A DNA stretch of 64,000 nucleotides from Cryomorpha sp963836915. GTDB lineage: Bacteria; Bacteroidota; Bacteroidia; Flavobacteriales_D; Cryomorphaceae. The notes under the pieces are model-generated. The model was not told the DNA's origin, did not search any database, and was given only the letters and a program-made list of their open reading frames with translations. The stretch lies in the NCBI GenBank assembly GCA_963836915.1, contig CAWILH010000002.1:3720001-3784000 (forward strand), in the 5' to 3' direction. The position numbers and the translations under genes were made by a program. Of this stretch, positions 63,520 to 64,000 are shown piece by piece (position 1 is the first letter of the stretch; the number at the start of each line of letters is the position of its first letter).

Positions 63520-64000
63520 GAGCTAAACGGCTGGACGGAGGCTGCAATGAGTGAAGCATTTGCGGAACGGGTTGCAGTACGAACGGCCAAGCCACCAAAG
63601 AGAGGGACGAACGAAGGTTGCGAGCCGCCTGCGAGTGGAGCAAGGGTGGAGTGCAGAAAAGCAGTGAGGAACGAGCTGCGCTGCAAGACATACGTGTGGA
63701 GCTGAACGAAGTGGTTTTTGTAAATTTTTCAGAATACAAAAACCCGAAGTGAAGCGGAACAAAAGCAAGGGAACCGATTTAATAGCCAGAGCGAAGCGGA
63801 GGCAAATAAACAAAGGCCCCGCAGCCCGCAGCGACCCGCAGGCGAGCAAAATTATGGGCAGCCGATGGATTTTTTGCGGCCTGACGGAACGAAGCTTTAG
63901 CGGAGAGTAGCAGGTGGCAAAAAAGATAGAGTAGGCTGCCGTGACGACTGACCGAGGAACGCAAGGAAGGTGACAAGCTGCGTAGCTTTAGCGAAGCACC
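63520..64000 (-). repeat. Long repeat block B2, inverted relative to B1
   Basis: Read on the minus strand from 64000 this repeats the order of block B1: CTTGTCACCTTCCTTGCGTT, GCTCGCCTGCGGGTCGCTGC, ATTAAATCGGTTCCCTTGCT, CTTGCTCCACTCGCAGGCGG and AACCCGTTCCGCAAA. It is cut by the window edge. The frames inside it show no consistent coding signal, and the shared strings fall in blocks separated by diverged sequence. Confidence 0.7.

Noticed and set aside
1..64000. CRISPR arrays and tRNA or rRNA genes
   Set aside because: No regularly spaced repeats, no cas genes, and no cloverleaf or rRNA-like sequence were recognised on either strand.

Overview
The window looks like a chromosome segment of a free-living, probably marine or freshwater, member of the Bacteroidota (Cytophagia/Flavobacteriia side). 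The evidence is a type IX secretion (T9SS) C-terminal sorting domain, a TonB-dependent receptor with a carboxypeptidase-regulatory-like plug extension, a LytTR/LytS pair, DUF6266 and DUF6943 proteins, many SPI and SPII signal peptides, and promoter -7 elements of the TAnnTTTG type.

Layout. 1-22.8 kb is ordinary chromosome: a broken surface protein with GCTD-type repeats, a YceI protein, a DUF3224 protein, a DM13 lipoprotein, an outer-membrane barrel, an OmpR-type two-component pair, a PhnA-like membrane protein, a cryptochrome/photolyase, a T9SS cargo protein, a LytS/LytTR pair divergent from a TonB receptor, a CysH-type reductase, a fasciclin protein, a bestrophin-like channel and a YdeI-type protein. 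Several of these genes (near 0.6, 1.86 and 3.19 kb) carry single-base frameshifts that one added base in a short G/C run would repair. They could be young pseudogenes or assembly errors. An IS630-family element (12021-13222) sits in a decayed SRPBCC gene.

23.4-50.9 kb is the notable part: a co-directional array encoding a giant YD/RHS-repeat system. In order it has an outer-membrane barrel gene, now cut by an IS30 and an IS630 copy; an Fn3-like secreted protein; a 1867-residue SpvB/TcB-like shell protein; a secreted propeller protein that carries what looks like the missing tail of the shell protein; a small secreted protein; a 4160-residue RHS protein with an internal ~1000-residue YCF48/BNR-like propeller and a GC-rich core-LamG block; and a secreted candidate immunity protein overlapping its end. 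Removing both IS elements in silico restores a 762-residue barrel ORF whose stop overlaps the next start by ATGA, which ties the barrel to the rest of the array.

50.8-56.6 kb is a degenerate mobile element: XRE repressor, P-loop ATPase, two tyrosine recombinases and an ORF6N protein. The ATPase and the second recombinase are broken. A short motif (core TTAGCGTA) recurs at its control region and right end.

56.6-64 kb is accessory: two diverged ~0.5 kb repeat blocks in inverted orientation, an orphan RHS tip with a HExxHxxGxxD metalloprotease-like motif plus a secreted partner, a chimeric IS1634/IS66 transposase relic, DUF6266 and DUF6943 genes, and a frameshifted DUF6602 gene with a PD-(D/E)XK-like motif.

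Working model (inference): the array encodes a Bacteroidota RHS/TcB-like toxin with a split cocoon, a barrel that may serve surface export or anchoring, exchangeable C-terminal tips with secreted immunity partners, and a downstream silent tip available for recombination. The double IS hit suggests the system may be inactive in this strain.
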